Positions 23,245 through 30,099 of a DNA stretch of 30,099 nt are shown here, piece after piece. How positions within the stretch are numbered: position 1 is the first letter of the stretch; each line of letters starts with the position of its first letter. Source of the stretch: JBBRNH01 sp038230415 (GTDB taxonomy: Bacteria; Bacteroidota; Bacteroidia; Cytophagales; Spirosomataceae); assembly GCA_038230415.1 (NCBI GenBank), contig JBBRNH010000076.1:1-30099 (forward strand), written 5' to 3'. The notes beneath the pieces are model-generated. The model was not told where the DNA came from, did not search any database, and saw nothing but the letters and a program-made list of their open reading frames with translations. Made by a program: the position numbers and the translations under genes.

Positions 23245-24108
23245 TTACCCCAAATAGGTTTTCAACGCTTTTGAGCGTGATGTATGCCGCAAACGGCGGA
23301 TGGCTTTCTCTTTGATTTGCCGGACGCGCTCACGGGTGAGGTTAAATTTCTCACCAATTTCTTCGAGCGTCATAGCGTGTTCGCCGTTCAGTCCGAAGTA
23401 AAGCGTAATCACATCGGCTTCGCGTTGGGTCAGCGTCGAGAGGGCGCGTTGCACTTCTTTGCGGAGCGAATCGGTGATGAGACCCGAATCGGGTTTGTCT
23501 TCGCCATCGTTCTCCAGTACGTCGAGCAGCGAGTTTTCTTCACCCTGCACAAACGGAGCGTCCATGGACACGTGCCGACCCGAAATTTTCAGCGTATCAA
23601 CCACTTCGGCGGCTGAGATTTCAAGCACGGCGGCCAATTCTTCGGGCGACGGTTCGCGCTCAAATTTCTGTTCGAGGTCAGAAAACGTTTTCGAGATTTT
23701 GTTCAGCGAACCAACCCGGTTCAGCGGCAACCGCACAATCCGCGATTGCTCGGCGAGGGCTTGCAGGATAGACTGGCGAATCCACCAAACGGCGTAGGAA
23801 ATAAACTTAAAACCCCGCGTTTCATCAAACCGTTGAGCCGCTTTAATCAGGCCGAGGTTTCCTTCGTTAATCAAATCACCGAGTGACAGCCCCTGATTTT
23901 GATATTGTTTTGCCACCGACACCACAAAGCGCAGGTTGGCCTTTGTCAATCGTTCGAGAGAGAGTTGATCGCCCTCCCGGATTTTCTGGGCCAGAATCAC
24001 CTCCTCGTCGGGGGTGAGCAGGTCCACTTTGCCAATCTCCTGTAAATACTTGTCGAGCGATTGGCTTTCCCGGTTCGTAATCTGTTTTGAAATCTTTAGC
24101 TGTCTCAT
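23245..24108 (-). CDS. rpoD: Primary RNA polymerase sigma factor (RpoD/SigA type)
   Basis: This 287-residue sigma-70 factor directs RNA polymerase to housekeeping promoters. Region 1.2 is at about 15-50 (SLDKYLQEIGKVDLLTPDEE), region 2 at 55-125 with NLRFVVSVAKQY, LIQEGN-like LINEGNLGL and RGFKFISYAVWWIRQ, region 3 in the middle, and region 4 at 225-287 with TLEEIGEKFNLTRERVRQI for -35/-33 recognition. Region 1.1 and the large non-conserved insert are absent, as is normal for the Bacteroidota primary sigma. The -7 boxes TACTTTTG seen in this window are of the type it is expected to read. A -7 box lies 36 bp upstream. Confidence 0.93.
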   Translation of the reverse strand: MRQLKISKQITNRESQSLDKYLQEIGKVDLLTPDEEVILAQKIREGDQLSLERLTKANLRFVVSVAKQYQNQGLSLGDLINEGNLGLIKAAQRFDETRGFKFISYAVWWIRQSILQALAEQSRIVRLPLNRVGSLNKISKTFSDLEQKFEREPSPEELAAVLEISAAEVVDTLKISGRHVSMDAPFVQGEENSLLDVLENDGEDKPDSGLITDSLRKEVQRALSTLTQREADVITLYFGLNGEHAMTLEEIGEKFNLTRERVRQIKEKAIRRLRHTSRSKALKTYLG

Positions 24109-24143
24109 CCTCTTGTTGTCCGGTACTGGGTGGCTCTATAACG

Positions 24144-24151
24144 TTAAAGTA
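24144..24151 (-). promoter_or_regulatory. Candidate -7 box of the sigma factor gene
   Basis: TACTTTAA on the minus strand, 36 bp before the ATG, matches TAnnTTTG except for the last base. A TTTG lies 15 bp further upstream, a little closer than the usual -33 distance. Confidence 0.4.
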
Positions 24152-24220
24152 CAAGTTTCATTACGGCAAACCCCACCCGGTTTGTATCACCAGGCAGGGC
24201 TGTCATTCAGAAAAAACACC

Positions 24221-26362
24221 TTATTCCTGATTTTTGTTCGCTGGCCGGGGCAACAGCACTTTGCGCGAAAGCCGATATTTTCCGGTTTTCTTGTCAATAT
24301 CAATCAGCTTGACTTTAATCTCTTCACCTACCTCCAGAATACCGTCCATCGTTTCGACGCGCTCCCACTTGATCTCGGAAATGTGCAAAAGCCCGTCTTT
24401 GCCGGGCAGGAACTCCACGAAGGCTCCGAACGGCTGAATGGTTTTTACTTTACCGTCATAAATCTCGCCGATTTCGGCCACGGCCACGATGCCTTTGACC
24501 CGCGAAACGGCTTTGTCCATGCTGGCTTTGCTGGTGGCAAAAATACTGACCCAGCCCGCGTTGTCGTGTTCGTCAATGTTGACCACCGCGCCCGAATCTT
24601 TCTGAATCTCCTGCACCACTTTACCGCCCGGCCCGATAACGGCTCCGATCTGATTGGTCTCGATTTTGATAACCGTAGCACGCGGGGCGTGGGGTTTCAT
24701 GTCTTCCCGAACGCCGGAGAGTGCTTTTGCCATCTCGCCGAGGATGTGCAACCGGCCCGCCCGCGCCTGCTCCAGGGCCTGCGCCAGCACGTCATACGAC
24801 AAGCCGTTTACTTTCATGTCCATCTGGCAGGCGGTGATACCTTTTGCCGTTCCGGTCACTTTAAAATCCATATCGCCGAGGTGGTCTTCGTCGCCGAGGA
24901 TATCCGATAACACCGCATATTTGTCTGAACCGGGTTCAGTGTCCGAGATCAGGCCCATCGCGATACCGGCAACGGGGGCTTTAATTTTGATACCCGCATC
25001 CATCAACGCCAGCGTACCGGCACAAACCGTAGCCATTGACGATGAACCGTTTGATTCGAGAATATCCGACACAATCCGAATCGTATAGGGATTATCGGCT
25101 TCGACCGGCATTACTTTTTTCAGAGCGCGGTGGGCTAAGTTACCATGCCCGATTTCGCGCCGACCGGCTCCCCGGTTGGGTTTTACTTCGCCCGTTGAGA
25201 AGCCGGGGAAGTTGTAGTGCAGCAAAAACTTGGAGTAACCCTGCTGCATAGGCTGATCCACAATCTGCTCGTCGGTTTTGGTGCCGAGCGTCACCGTTGT
25301 CAGCGATTGCGTTTCGCCCCGCGTAAACAGAGCCGAGCCGTGTGCGCCGGGCAGCAGGTCAACTTCGGAGACAATTTGACGAATTTCGTCAAGCTGCCGA
25401 CCGTCTAACCGCGAGCGTTCGTCCAGCACCAACCGGCGCGAGGCTTCCCATTCGAGGTCGTGGAAATAGGTTTTTACCAAACCCATGTTCACGACGGCAC
25501 CTTCGGGGAACGTAGCTACGTACTCGTCGCGAACAGCCCTGAAACCGTCGGAACGGCTTTTCTTGCCGGGGTTTTGCAACCGGGCAACCGCATAAATCTT
25601 GTCGTAGCAGTATTCCCGCACAGCCGCCCGGAGTGCCTCGTCGTGGGTTTCGTGGCTGTATTGGCGTTTTTCGGTTTTGCCAACTTTCCCGGCGAGTTCG
25701 CGCTGGGCGGCACATTGCAGCTTAATGGCTTCGTGGCCTACTTTGAGGGCTTCGAGCATTTCGGCTTCCGAACATTCGTCCATTTCGCCCTCTACCATGC
25801 AGATATCATGCTCGGTGGCACCAACGATCACCACGAGCGTAGCCCGTTCGATGTCAGACGTTTTGGGGTTAACGTGGTATTTGCCGTCAATCTTGGCAAC
25901 CCGCACCTCCGAAATCGGGCCATTGAAGGGGATGTCAGACACGGCCAATGCCGATGATGCGGCCAATGCCACGAGCGCGTCGGGCTGTACTTCGGCATCG
26001 GCAGAGATGAGCGTAATCATCATCTGGGTGTCGGCGTGGTAGTCTTCAGGGAAGATCGGGCGCAGGGCGCGGTCAACTAAGCGGCAGATGAGTACTTCGT
26101 GGTCAGATAACCGGCCTTCGCGCCGTTGGAAACTACCGGGGATTTTGCCAGCCGATGCGAATTTCTCCTGATAATCAACGGATAGGGGCAAAAAGTCAAC
26201 ACCTTCTTTGGCTTCTTTTGACGAAACAACGGTGGCAAGGAGCATAGTGCCGCCGAGCTTAACAACAACGGCACCGTCGGCCTGGCGGGCCATTTTGCCG
26301 GTTTCAATCGTGATTTCGCGGCCATCGGGCAGGGCGACGGTCTGCGTAGTGATTTGGAACAT
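24221..26362 (-). CDS. pnp: Polyribonucleotide nucleotidyltransferase (PNPase)
   Basis: PNPase degrades RNA 3' to 5' with phosphate as a core exonuclease of mRNA turnover. The 713-residue protein has two RNase PH domains (about 8-235 and 310-540) joined by a helical domain; the second holds FTRGETQSL, NGSSSMATVCAGTLAL and the catalytic DILGDEDHLGDMDFK. A KH domain (about 550-615, GXXG as IGPGGK) and an S1 domain (about 620-690, GAFVEFLPGKDGLLHISEI) follow. Start MFQITTQTV at 26362 is preferred over an ATG 18 bp upstream that would sit almost on a hairpin. It follows rpsO, the widespread arrangement. Confidence 0.95.
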   Translation of the reverse strand: MFQITTQTVALPDGREITIETGKMARQADGAVVVKLGGTMLLATVVSSKEAKEGVDFLPLSVDYQEKFASAGKIPGSFQRREGRLSDHEVLICRLVDRALRPIFPEDYHADTQMMITLISADAEVQPDALVALAASSALAVSDIPFNGPISEVRVAKIDGKYHVNPKTSDIERATLVVIVGATEHDICMVEGEMDECSEAEMLEALKVGHEAIKLQCAAQRELAGKVGKTEKRQYSHETHDEALRAAVREYCYDKIYAVARLQNPGKKSRSDGFRAVRDEYVATFPEGAVVNMGLVKTYFHDLEWEASRRLVLDERSRLDGRQLDEIRQIVSEVDLLPGAHGSALFTRGETQSLTTVTLGTKTDEQIVDQPMQQGYSKFLLHYNFPGFSTGEVKPNRGAGRREIGHGNLAHRALKKVMPVEADNPYTIRIVSDILESNGSSSMATVCAGTLALMDAGIKIKAPVAGIAMGLISDTEPGSDKYAVLSDILGDEDHLGDMDFKVTGTAKGITACQMDMKVNGLSYDVLAQALEQARAGRLHILGEMAKALSGVREDMKPHAPRATVIKIETNQIGAVIGPGGKVVQEIQKDSGAVVNIDEHDNAGWVSIFATSKASMDKAVSRVKGIVAVAEIGEIYDGKVKTIQPFGAFVEFLPGKDGLLHISEIKWERVETMDGILEVGEEIKVKLIDIDKKTGKYRLSRKVLLPRPANKNQE

Positions 26363-26383
26363 AGACGGGAAAGAATACAAAAT

Positions 26384-26411
26384 GGGGAATCTACCTTTTG
26401 GTAAATTCCCC
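26384..26411 (-). terminator. Hairpin between rpsO and pnp
   Basis: On the minus strand GGGGAAT (26411-26405) pairs with ATTCCCC (26390-26384) with an inner TACC/GGTA stem, followed by ATTTTGT. It can act as a partial terminator or as an RNase processing site between rpsO and pnp, a position where many bacteria carry such a hairpin. Confidence 0.7.
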
Positions 26412-26427
26412 GATGGTTTGGAGCCGT

Positions 26428-26703
26428 TTATTTACGAATACCGAGGGCGGCAATGATAGCCCGGTACCGCGAAATCTCCGTGCGTTGGAGATAATCAAGC
26501 ATTTTACGGCGTTTCCCAACGAGTTTCAGCAACCCTTGGCGCGTTCCGAAATCATGCTTGTGGGTCTTGAGGTGACCCGTCAGGTGATTAATCCGAAACG
26601 TGAAGAGTGCGATCTGGGATTCAGCCGAACCTGTGTCTCCGGCGGTTTTGCCGGGGCTTTGGGCAGCAAAAATTTCTTGCTTTTTTTCGGTTGTTAAATA
26701 CAT
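26428..26703 (-). CDS. rpsO: 30S ribosomal protein S15
   Basis: S15 binds 16S rRNA in the central domain of the small subunit. The 91-residue protein shows the family pattern: MYLTTEKKQEIFA, DTGSAESQIALFTFRINHLTGHLK, HKHDFGTRQGLLKLVGKRRKMLDYL and the end RYRAIIAALGIRK. The frame is open 30 bp further upstream, but MYLTTEKK at 26703 is the normal start. A -7 box TACTTTTG lies 28 bp upstream. pnp follows after a hairpin. Confidence 0.96.
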   Translation of the reverse strand: MYLTTEKKQEIFAAQSPGKTAGDTGSAESQIALFTFRINHLTGHLKTHKHDFGTRQGLLKLVGKRRKMLDYLQRTEISRYRAIIAALGIRK

Positions 26704-26730
26704 CTTCAGACAGCTTTTTAAATTGAACCG

Positions 26731-26738
26731 CAAAAGTA
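26731..26738 (-). promoter_or_regulatory. Candidate -7 box of the rpsO-pnp unit
   Basis: TACTTTTG on the minus strand, 28 bp before the rpsO ATG, fits TAnnTTTG exactly. The nearest TTG upstream is 15 bp away and lies at the edge of the inverted repeat at 26754-26860. Confidence 0.55.
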
Positions 26739-26753
26739 CGATTTAATAGGATA

Positions 26754-26860
26754 CAATAGAACGCAGATGACGCAGATTTTTATGATTCACGCAGATTCTC
26801 TCTGTCTTGAAAAAATCCGTGTGAATCAGCAGCAACATCCACCAAATCTGCGTTCTATTC
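26754..26860. repeat. Inverted-repeat element (ACGCAGAT type) between rpsO and the siroheme gene
   Basis: Arm one (26754-26797) has repeated ACGCAGAT units; arm two (26813-26859) is its imperfect reverse complement. The outer ends match perfectly (AATAGAACGCAGAT with ATCTGCGTTCTATT), as do inner stretches around GTGAATCA. It fills nearly all of the gap, ending three bases before the stop of the siroheme gene. Confidence 0.8.
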
Positions 26861-26862
26861 GT

Positions 26863-27429
26863 TCACTTCAACACCTTCGTGATTTCATTCAGCCGCTCCA
26901 TTTTTGCCACGAAATCCCCTTTCAGGCTCTTGCGGATGGCCGTCAGGTTGTCTAAGGTTTCCTGCAAACTGTCGGGCAGAATCTCTTCCAGCACCTCCCG
27001 GAACCGCTTGGCAAACGTCGGAGATTTGCCGTTGGTCGAGATGGCGATTTTCAGGTCGCCTTTCCGCACCACCGAACTCAGGTAAAAATCGCACAGATCG
27101 GGCGTATCGGCCACGTTCACCAGGATTTTCCGGGCCTTGCAGTCGGCCTGTACCTGCCGGTTTACGGCTTTGTCGTTGGTGCCGCAGATCACCAGATCAT
27201 GTCCGGCGAGTTGGTCGGGGTGGTAGCGTTCGGGGCGGAGGGTGAGGTTAGGATGCTGCGCGGCAAGGTCGTAAATTTCGCTACGAATCTCCGGCGCAAT
27301 GAGCGTAATGGGCGCACCGGGCGAACTGGCAAGCAGGGCCGTGAGTTTTTCGAGACCCACGTAGCCACCGCCCACCACGAGGGTCTGCAACTGGTCAATC
27401 TTGACGAAAATCGGAAAGAGAATATTCAT
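26863..27429 (-). CDS. Precorrin-2 dehydrogenase / sirohydrochlorin ferrochelatase-like (siroheme synthesis)
   Basis: Proteins of this family oxidise precorrin-2 to sirohydrochlorin with NAD and may insert iron to make siroheme, the cofactor of sulfite and nitrite reductases. The 188-residue protein has the Rossmann motif VVGGGYVGLEK (18-28), then NVADTPDLCDFYLSSVVRKGDLKIAISTNGKSP, the family signature, and a helical C-terminus. There is no methyltransferase domain, so it matches the short CysG-N/Met8 type. The frame can extend 6 bp upstream to a TTG, but ATG at 27429 is the natural start. No other siroheme or sulfur gene lies in the window. Confidence 0.88.
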   Translation of the reverse strand: MNILFPIFVKIDQLQTLVVGGGYVGLEKLTALLASSPGAPITLIAPEIRSEIYDLAAQHPNLTLRPERYHPDQLAGHDLVICGTNDKAVNRQVQADCKARKILVNVADTPDLCDFYLSSVVRKGDLKIAISTNGKSPTFAKRFREVLEEILPDSLQETLDNLTAIRKSLKGDFVAKMERLNEITKVLK

Positions 27430-27506
27430 AGACAAAACAACGTACAGATGAGGGCATTTGAAAACTGGTTTGACCTACCTACCTGCCGCCCGCCGAACCC
27501 GTCAAT

Positions 27507-27538
27507 GCAAAAGCCGCCTATTTCCGGGCGGCTTTTGC
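27507..27538 (-). terminator. Intrinsic terminator of the outer-membrane protein gene
   Basis: A perfect 12-bp stem (27507-27518 with 27527-27538) with an 8-nt loop; on the minus strand it ends GGCGGCTTTTGC, 28 bp after the stop at 27567. Its symmetry could allow weak function in both directions. Confidence 0.75.
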
Positions 27539-27566
27539 CATTCGATACCAGGAACAGAACCAGACG

Positions 27567-28409
27567 TTAGAATTTCAGGCCGATATTCAGACCCAGCGTC
27601 CGGGTTTTGCTGTTGATCTGGGTTTTGATTACGTCGGCGAAACCATAGTGATACACGATGTCGATAAACAACGGCCCCGCGTCGAAACCGAGGTTTGCCA
27701 GGCCGTTGACCGTAGCGTTGTTGAAGTCTGACTGCTGGAGGTCAAGCGAGTTATTGCCGATATTGACCGGCGCAGCGTATTCGGCCCCGACCTGCAACCG
27801 GATTGCCGACGAACCCCGTGGCGACTGCGCCAGTTTCACGCCGATGTAAGCCGGTACGTGGATGTATTGGTAATCAACGTTGGCGGTAATGTCTTTCACC
27901 GTTTTGCCATCGCCTTTTTTAAATACTTCCGAACTTGAGGTCAGGTATTCGGCCCCAATCTGCCCGAACAGTCGGCCCCCGCCCCGCACGAACAAACCAA
28001 ACTGATAGCCTAACCGACCGTTTAGCTGGCTGCCGTCCACGTTTTCGCCCTCAAAACGGGTTGAGTTAGCCCCGCCATATAAACCTACTGTAAAGTTTTT
28101 GTAGTTATCTCGCCGTTCCTGCTTTTTGTTCCGTTCGGCATCGTTCAGGCCGTCCTGATAGCCTTCGTCGTAGGCTTTACTGAGTTGCCGGTCAGAAAAA
28201 CGATTGTTATTGTCGTTTTCATCGGCGTTGCGGCTCCGGCGCGAGTCGCGTTCTGCATCGCGGTCATAGTCGCGGGGGTCAAAATCCCGGCGGCTGTTGT
28301 AGCTGCGTTGGCCGTCGTATCGGTTGTTGTAGTTGTCGCGCTGGGCGTATGCCGCGCTGGTTGCCAGCAGCCCGCCGAGCAGCAGGGCCGTAATTACTGA
28401 TTTTTTCAT
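27567..28409 (-). CDS. Outer-membrane beta-barrel protein (PorT-like fold) with Arg/Asp/Asn-rich linker
   Basis: The 280-residue protein has a signal peptide (MKKSVITALLLGGLLATSAAYAQ), then about 65 residues of highly charged low-complexity sequence rich in Arg, Asp, Asn and Tyr (e.g. RRDFDPRDYDRDAERDSRR), then an eight-strand-like barrel from NFTVGLYGGAN to the terminal LGLNIGLKF, as in the outer-membrane beta-barrel family of Bacteroidota. Function unknown; the type IX component PorT itself is not implied. Start at 28409 gives the signal; the open frame runs 96 bp further upstream. It is divergent from oxyR, with 148 bp between. Confidence 0.8.
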   Translation of the reverse strand: MKKSVITALLLGGLLATSAAYAQRDNYNNRYDGQRSYNSRRDFDPRDYDRDAERDSRRSRNADENDNNNRFSDRQLSKAYDEGYQDGLNDAERNKKQERRDNYKNFTVGLYGGANSTRFEGENVDGSQLNGRLGYQFGLFVRGGGRLFGQIGAEYLTSSSEVFKKGDGKTVKDITANVDYQYIHVPAYIGVKLAQSPRGSSAIRLQVGAEYAAPVNIGNNSLDLQQSDFNNATVNGLANLGFDAGPLFIDIVYHYGFADVIKTQINSKTRTLGLNIGLKF

Positions 28410-28557
28410 GGTTGATGTTGAGTTGTTCGTAAATACTATGGAATTGCTTCCAGACCAGAAACGGCAGACGGTTCGGCAATGTTTGGAAAATCGAAGTAAA
28501 GGCATTTGTACCTACCGGATTGGTTTTATTGATAACTTTATCAGCAAACCTGATAGC

Positions 28558-29499
28558 ATGACCCTCGTTCAGTTAGCGTACCTAATCGCCCTCGACACAC
28601 ACCGGCAACTCACCCTTGCCGCCGAAAAAAGCCACATTAGCCAGCCCGCCCTGACGGTGCAACTGCAAAAGTTAGAAGAAGAATTGGGCGTGAAACTGTT
28701 TGACCGCAGTAAACAACCCGTTGTGCCGACCGAAATTGGGCAGATCGTGATTGCCCAGGCGCGGGTGATACTCCAGGAATCGCAACGCATTACCGACATC
28801 GTGCAGACCTACAAACAGGACGTGTCGGGCGAGCTTCGGGTGGGCATTATCCCCACCTTAGCTCCGTATCTGTTGCCGTTGTTTCTGGCGCAGTTCCTGC
28901 GAAACTTCCCGTTGGTTACGCTCCGGGTGCGTGAATTACCAACCGATACGCTGGCCCAATTACTCAAGGCGGGTCAGCTCGATGCGGGCATCGCCGTTGC
29001 TCCCTTAGCCGATGACCGATTGTATGAACACCGGCTGTTTTATGAAGAATTTGTTGTTTATGTGGCCGCCAACGATCACCACCACGACAAGCAGTTTGTG
29101 CTGGCCGAAGACATTGAACCCGATCAACTCTGGCTGCTTGAAGAAGGCCATTGTATGCGTTCACAGATTATGAATTTGTGTGAACTACGCCGACAACACC
29201 TTGACGGACAGCAGTTTTACTACGAAGCGGGCAGCATTGAGGGGCTAAAAAAAATGGTAGATCGTCACGGCGGGATGACCGTTCTGCCCGAACTCGCCAC
29301 GCTCGATATGCCGCCCTTACAACAGGCGCAGCTCCGGCGGTTTGCCCGGCCCGTTCCGGTGCGGGAGATCAGCCTGATTACCCACCGCCACTATGTGAAA
29401 CAACCGTTGATTGACGCGCTCAAAGCCGAAATTCTGCGGGCCGTGCCGAGTCAGATGCAACGGCCCGGCCTTGTGGTGGTGGTAGGAGTGGACCTGTAA
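28558..29499 (+). CDS. oxyR: Hydrogen-peroxide-sensing LysR-type regulator OxyR
   Basis: The 313-residue protein has a LysR helix-turn-helix (about 4-62, with RQLTLAAEKSHISQPALTVQL) and a substrate-binding-type regulatory domain. The redox pair is present as GHCMRSQIMNLC: counting from this start the cysteines are 199 and 208, the same numbers as in E. coli OxyR, and the helper residues Thr100, His198 and Arg201 also match. OxyR forms a disulfide on contact with peroxide and activates catalase and peroxidase genes, none of which is in view. The frame is open back to 28333 across the divergent gene; ATG at 28558 gives the normal LysR N-terminus. Confidence 0.92.
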   Translation: MTLVQLAYLIALDTHRQLTLAAEKSHISQPALTVQLQKLEEELGVKLFDRSKQPVVPTEIGQIVIAQARVILQESQRITDIVQTYKQDVSGELRVGIIPTLAPYLLPLFLAQFLRNFPLVTLRVRELPTDTLAQLLKAGQLDAGIAVAPLADDRLYEHRLFYEEFVVYVAANDHHHDKQFVLAEDIEPDQLWLLEEGHCMRSQIMNLCELRRQHLDGQQFYYEAGSIEGLKKMVDRHGGMTVLPELATLDMPPLQQAQLRRFARPVPVREISLITHRHYVKQPLIDALKAEILRAVPSQMQRPGLVVVVGVDL

Positions 29500-29510
29500 A
29501 TTACCGGTGG

Positions 29511-30099
29511 TCAAGTACGTGATTGAGTCTGGTTGGAGGTATGGCCGTAGTAGGTATTTAGCTGGTCGGCCAGATTCAGAATATCGTTCTTTCGGACGAG
29601 GACATCAAGCCAGGCTGCTGGGATCGTTTTTGCGCCGTAGTACAGCCCGGCCAGCCCGCCCGTAACGCAGCCGGTGGTATCGGTGTCGCTGCCCAGATTA
29701 ACCGCTTTTAGCACGGCCTGTTTATAATTGTCGGTTTTGAGCAGACACCAGATGCTGGCTTCCAGCGTGTGAATTACGTAGCCCGACGACGCAATTTCAC
29801 GTTCGGCATAGTCTTCGAGGGGGCGAATCTGATACAAGCCAATCGGGTTTTCCAGAATACGATGAAACCGATTTAACTCGTCATCGCCAATCACAGGGTA
29901 CGCCTGTAAAAACGCGCGGGTGTTTGTCTGTAACGCCTGGATTGCCTCGCGTTTGTCGGTTCCCTGCATCAGCAGTAAAGCGTATTCGCAGTACAGAAAA
30001 CAGGCAAAAACCGACCGGATATGCCCGTGCGTGATGGCCGATACCTCAGCAACCCGCTGAAAACGCTCCTGAATGGGTTGATCCCCGATGGCAAAGACG
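29511..30099 (-). CDS. ADP-ribosylglycohydrolase family protein (5' truncated by window end)
   Basis: The frame stays open from the right edge of the window to the stop at 29511; the ATG at 29969 is internal, because 43 codons before it continue the family pattern (EVSAITHGHIRSVFACFLY). The C-terminal part has the metal-binding NLGSDTDTTGCVTGGLAGLYYG motif of DraG-type hydrolases, which remove ADP-ribose from proteins or small molecules using two magnesium ions. At least 195 residues are visible; the N-terminal metal motif lies outside. It converges on oxyR with an 11-bp gap. Confidence 0.9.
   Translation of the reverse strand, partial: VFAIGDQPIQERFQRVAEVSAITHGHIRSVFACFLYCEYALLLMQGTDKREAIQALQTNTRAFLQAYPVIGDDELNRFHRILENPIGLYQIRPLEDYAEREIASSGYVIHTLEASIWCLLKTDNYKQAVLKAVNLGSDTDTTGCVTGGLAGLYYGAKTIPAAWLDVLVRKNDILNLADQLNTYYGHTSNQTQSRT

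Noticed and set aside
27430..27435. TTG start for the siroheme gene
   Set aside because: An ATG two codons downstream begins the conserved N-terminus.
1..30099. Transposase, integrase, phage, CRISPR-Cas, tRNA or rRNA
   Set aside because: None of the coding frames or non-coding gaps shows such features; the repeats carry no associated enzyme in this window.

Overview
The window reads as chromosomal DNA of an aerobic Bacteroidota bacterium of the Cytophagales, close in style to Spirosoma and its relatives. This is an inference from gene content: a DUF4249 lipoprotein beside a TonB receptor with a carboxypeptidase-regulatory domain, a type IX secretion sorting tail on an esterase, a PorD-type (DUF4835) protein, a short primary sigma factor without region 1.1, and promoters of the Bacteroidota type TTG-N19-TAnnTTTG. 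Genes are dense, mostly GC-rich, and tightly packed or overlapping. No rRNA, tRNA, CRISPR array, phage gene or transposase was seen.

Layout. 1-3.8 kb: the end of an unknown gene, a large GC-rich hairpin repeat, then DUF4249 lipoprotein and TonB receptor (+). 3.8-8.9 kb (-): a secreted sialate O-acetylesterase-like protein, a DeaD-type RNA helicase with a long G/U-rich leader, and a 56-residue unknown gene. 9.0-11.8 kb (-): VCBS/FG-GAP protein, MoxR-type ATPase, acidic unknown protein. 11.8-14.6 kb (+): coaX, an outer-membrane protein and lptC, a likely operon. 14.5-16.1 kb (-): cytochrome c, SCO protein and a small lipoprotein. 16.2-20.8 kb (-): coaBC, a toxin-antitoxin pair, porD and recN. 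21.0-23.2 kb (+): an OmpA-like protein and two near-identical membrane-anchored helix-hairpin-helix proteins, with a clear promoter and terminator. 23.2-27.4 kb (-): primary sigma factor, then rpsO-pnp, then a siroheme-synthesis dehydrogenase. 27.5-30.1 kb: an outer-membrane barrel protein (-), oxyR (+), and the truncated start of an ADP-ribosylglycohydrolase (-).

The most unusual signal is a set of dispersed elements built of degenerate 7-nucleotide units, usually as two inverted arms around a short spacer. Each locus has its own unit sequence. They sit at gene borders, and at several places they are read as protein: they supply most or part of the signal peptides of LptC, the cytochrome c and the VCBS protein, the first residues of the SCO protein (with the stop of the preceding gene), and the linker between the two enzyme halves of CoaBC. 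A 7-nt tandem gives the same cyclic 7-residue peptide in all three frames, so one strand can enter coding sequence in any frame. Second in interest is the OmpA plus twin helix-hairpin-helix operon, which could tie DNA to the cell wall. Third is the toxin-antitoxin pair coupled by an ATGA overlap to the essential coaBC gene.
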